Assembly: GCA_965247705.1 (NCBI GenBank)
Contig: CBDFHV010000081.1
Coordinates: forward strand, 192,857-256,856
Source: CBDFHV01 sp965247705
Lineage (GTDB): Bacteria > Pseudomonadota > Alphaproteobacteria > Rhodospirillales > CAMCUA01
Direction: 5' to 3'
Length of the DNA: 64,000 nucleotides
A program made the translations under genes and the position numbers. The notes under the pieces are model-generated. The model saw only the letters and a list, made by a program, of their open reading frames with translations, ran no database searches and had not been told where the DNA came from. Every line of letters starts with the position of its first letter. The first letter of the stretch is position 1. Positions 61,664 to 64,000 of the stretch are shown here, piece after piece.

Positions 61664-63937
61664 ATGGAAGGTAAACCGGTGGCCGTGAGCCGCACCGCCA
61701 TCCTCGGCTACGCCGACCGGTTCAGCGTCGCCCGGGGACAGAGGATCGACTTCAAGGTCTCCTGTGACGGGCCGGCCGCGTTCGGGGTGGAGATCGTGCG
61801 CCTGATCTGCGCCGACCCGACGCCCGGCGGACCGGGAGTGCGTTACGACGCCGTGGACGATCTGGGCGGGAACAAATTTCCGGGCCGGGTTCAGGCGATC
61901 CATCCGGGGTCCCATGTGAACGTGCCGGCCTCTCCGGCGCTTGCCCGCCTGCGCGGCTTCGGCCTCGCCGCCATGGTCTGGCCGACCACCCCGGCCAAGG
62001 GTCGCCAAGCCGTCATGGGATGGTGGCGGGAGGACACGGGTACGGGGTTCCTGCTGGAACTGGACGCCACGGGGGCGCTGGCGCTTCGCCTCGGCGACGG
62101 GTCGGGGGAACCCTTGTGCCTCTCCACGGGGGTGCCCCTGCCGGAACGGGAATGGGCCTTTGTCGCCGCCGCCTACGAGGCCGAAACCGGCATGGCGACG
62201 GTGGATCAGTGGCTGCTGCGGCCCCGAGCCGGCCGGCGCACCGACGGCGAAGTCCGGGCCATGGTCGAGCGCTCCTGGCGGAAGCCGGGGGGAGTTTTCT
62301 TCCGGCTGGCCGCCTGGATGGACGGAGTGGACGGTCTGGCCGGCGGTCACTTCAACGGCAAGATCGACCGGCCGCGCCTGGTCTCCGAGGCCCTGTCGGC
62401 GGACGACCTGCACGCCTTGGCGGTCACCGCGGCCCCCGACCCAGCCCGGCCAGACGTCATCGCTGCCTGGGATTTCTCCCGTGACATCCGCGGCACCCGG
62501 GTCCACGACACCGCCGCCAACCGCCTGGACGGGGAGACGGTGAACCTGCCGGCCCGGGCGGTGACCGGGTTCAACTGGGACGGGACGGTGTTGGACTGGC
62601 GCCTTGACCCAGGCCAGTACGGGGCCATCCACTTCCACGACGACGACCTCCATGACTGCGGCTGGGCGACGGATGCCTCGTGGACCGTGCCCGAGGATGC
62701 GACAAGCGGCTGCTACGCCGCCCGCCTCCACGCGGCCCATCTCCAGGCTGACCAAGAAAGCTGGATCGCATTTTTCGTTCGCCCCCGGCCCGGCCGGCCG
62801 ACGGCCCCGGTGGCCTATCTGGCCGCCACCGCCACTTACCTGGCCTACGCCAACACCCACGTGAAGGTGGACAGCCAGAATTCGGAGAACCTGTTCGAAT
62901 CGGTCCTCACCCTGAGCGAGGAGGAGCTTTATCTCCACATCCACCGGGAGCTGGGCTATTCCACCTACGACACCCATGCCGATGGCAGCGGGGTGTTCCA
63001 TGCGTCGCGGCTGCGGCCCCTGCTGACCGTGCGACCGGGGCTTTACACCTTCAACTACGTCAACGATTCCCACATCACCGGCTGGCTGGAAGGGCTCGGC
63101 CAGCCCTACGACGTGATTACCGACGAGGATCTGCACGCCGAAGGCCGGACGCTGCTCGACGGCTACCGGGTGCTGATCACCGGCAGCCACCCCGAATACT
63201 ATTCCACCCCCATGTGGGACGCGGTGGACGCCTTCCAGCGGGGTGGTGGGCGGCACATGGCCCTGGGCGGCAACGGCTTCTACTGGCGGATCGCCTGGCA
63301 CGACAGCCTGCCGGGGGTGCTGGAAATGCGCCGCGGCATCGCCGGGGTGCGCACCTGGGAAGGGGAGCCGGGGGAGGACAACCTGTCGTTCAACGGCGAT
63401 CCGGGCGGCCTGTGGCGATCCCACGGACGGGCGCCCCAGCGCCTGATCGGGGTCGGCTTCGCGGCCACCCTATTCGACCGCTCGGTGGCCTACAGGCGCA
63501 CCGCGGCGAGCCACGACGGGCGGGTCGGCTTCATGTTCGAGGGTATCGGCGAGGACGAACCGATCGGCGGTTTCGGCTTCCGGGGCGGCGGCGCGGCGGG
63601 GATGGAAATCGACCGCTTCGATGTGGTGCTGGGATCGCCGCCCGAGGCGCTCGTGGTGGCGACCTCCGAAAGCCCTGGCCTGGGGGGGCTATTGTCCCAG
63701 GAGGAGTTCATCACCACCACCCGGGCCCTCGACGGCCTGCAGCACGGCAAGGTGCGGGCCGACATGGTGTTTTTCGAGACCCCCGGCGGCGGCGCGGTGT
63801 GGGCGACCGGCTCCATCGCCTGGGCCACCTCGCTGCTGTGGGAGGGTGGTGATGCGGACAAGAACAACGTGGCGCGGATCACGCAAAATGTGCTGAATCG
63901 TTTTCTCGACCCGACGCCCTTCGACGGTGGAGAATGA
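61664..63937 (+). CDS. N,N-dimethylformamidase large-subunit-like protein
   Basis: The 757 residues match the large (beta) subunit family of dimethylformamidase, which hydrolyses DMF to formate and dimethylamine. The start 'ILGYADRFSVARGQRIDFKVSCDG' and 'VEIVRLICADPTPGGPGV' are typical, a LamG-like domain spans about 85-230, and the catalytic domain about 330-740 has 'ATYLAYANTH', 'GYSTYDTH' and 'ITGSHPEYYSTPMWDAV'. The known enzyme binds one Fe by two Tyr and one Glu; these segments hold plausible Tyr and Glu ligands. The start may be ATG 61664 or one of two GTG codons shortly after. The substrate may be another N-alkyl amide. Confidence 0.85.
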   Translation: MEGKPVAVSRTAILGYADRFSVARGQRIDFKVSCDGPAAFGVEIVRLICADPTPGGPGVRYDAVDDLGGNKFPGRVQAIHPGSHVNVPASPALARLRGFGLAAMVWPTTPAKGRQAVMGWWREDTGTGFLLELDATGALALRLGDGSGEPLCLSTGVPLPEREWAFVAAAYEAETGMATVDQWLLRPRAGRRTDGEVRAMVERSWRKPGGVFFRLAAWMDGVDGLAGGHFNGKIDRPRLVSEALSADDLHALAVTAAPDPARPDVIAAWDFSRDIRGTRVHDTAANRLDGETVNLPARAVTGFNWDGTVLDWRLDPGQYGAIHFHDDDLHDCGWATDASWTVPEDATSGCYAARLHAAHLQADQESWIAFFVRPRPGRPTAPVAYLAATATYLAYANTHVKVDSQNSENLFESVLTLSEEELYLHIHRELGYSTYDTHADGSGVFHASRLRPLLTVRPGLYTFNYVNDSHITGWLEGLGQPYDVITDEDLHAEGRTLLDGYRVLITGSHPEYYSTPMWDAVDAFQRGGGRHMALGGNGFYWRIAWHDSLPGVLEMRRGIAGVRTWEGEPGEDNLSFNGDPGGLWRSHGRAPQRLIGVGFAATLFDRSVAYRRTAASHDGRVGFMFEGIGEDEPIGGFGFRGGGAAGMEIDRFDVVLGSPPEALVVATSESPGLGGLLSQEEFITTTRALDGLQHGKVRADMVFFETPGGGAVWATGSIAWATSLLWEGGDADKNNVARITQNVLNRFLDPTPFDGGE

Positions 63938-63944
63938 GGCCGCC

Positions 63945-64000
63945 ATGAGCGAAGCCCGCAAACCGGCCCTTCTGACGGCGGAGAGCTACCAGATCGAGGA
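63945..64000 (+). CDS. Start of a further gene, 3' partial
   Basis: ATG 63945 begins seven bases after the stop of the DMFase-like gene and is open to the window end; 18 residues ('MSEARKPALLTAESYQIE') are visible. Not enough is present to name a family. Spacing suggests the same operon. Confidence 0.5.
   Translation, partial: MSEARKPALLTAESYQIE

Overview
This 64 kb window is GC-rich chromosomal DNA of an alphaproteobacterium, most likely a member of the Rhodospirillales. The grounds are gene content and order (hflK-hflC-DUF2065-degP; miaA followed by ilvB-ilvN-ilvC-leuA; mreB-mreC-mreD-mrdA-rodA), ThyX-type thymidylate synthase, and two kinds of alphaproteobacterial REP-like palindrome. No rRNA, tRNA or CRISPR was recognised.

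Layout. 0-3.7 kb: a partial Sel1-repeat gene and an unknown coiled-coil gene converge on a 270-bp MITE, followed by thyX and an SRPBCC gene. 3.8-10.4 kb: mrp diverges from a membrane-protease cluster hflK-hflC-DUF2065-degP that has been cut by a 99-bp MITE and an IS630-family element. 10.4-15.7 kb: TrpB2, a GST, an SRPBCC/ArsR pair, DUF1015 and miaA. 15.8-21.2 kb: ilvB-ilvN-ilvC and leuA; leuA is preceded by a leucine-rich leader peptide and alternative hairpins that look like a transcription attenuator. 21.3-26.9 kb: the rod-shape operon mreBCD-mrdA-rodA. 27-36 kb: a secreted caspase-like protein, VOC protein, secA, membrane hydrolase-like protein, MFS carrier, cupin and methyltransferase. 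36-40.6 kb: an RND efflux pair.

40.6-52.8 kb is a catabolic region. A minus-strand operon of eight genes (DinB-like, flavin monooxygenase, hydantoinase A and B, sarcosine-oxidase-like FAD enzyme, and the three subunits of an N-methylglutamate-synthase-like enzyme) diverges from an alpha/beta hydrolase and a D-amino-acid dehydrogenase. 52.8-59.2 kb is a mobile-DNA-rich island: CACAGAG hairpins, a ParE-type toxin-antitoxin pair, an IS3-family element sitting in a destroyed PEP-CTERM gene whose sigma-54 promoter survives, a 261-bp MITE between a membrane gene and ynfA, and an IS481-family element. 59.3-64 kb: a divergent DapA-superfamily protein, a metallo-hydrolase and both subunits of an N,N-dimethylformamidase-like enzyme. 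Together with the hydantoinase/N-methylglutamate operon this suggests, by inference only, use of N-methylated amides, hydantoins or amines as nitrogen and carbon sources.

The most distinctive signals are non-coding. MITEs inserted at TA/CTAG next to stop or start codons; two of them are identical and share their ends with the resident IS630. There is also a sigma-54 promoter with two helically phased upstream repeats left behind a broken PEP-CTERM gene, the leuA leader, and two arsR genes whose operators lie on or against the start codon, suggesting leaderless mRNAs.
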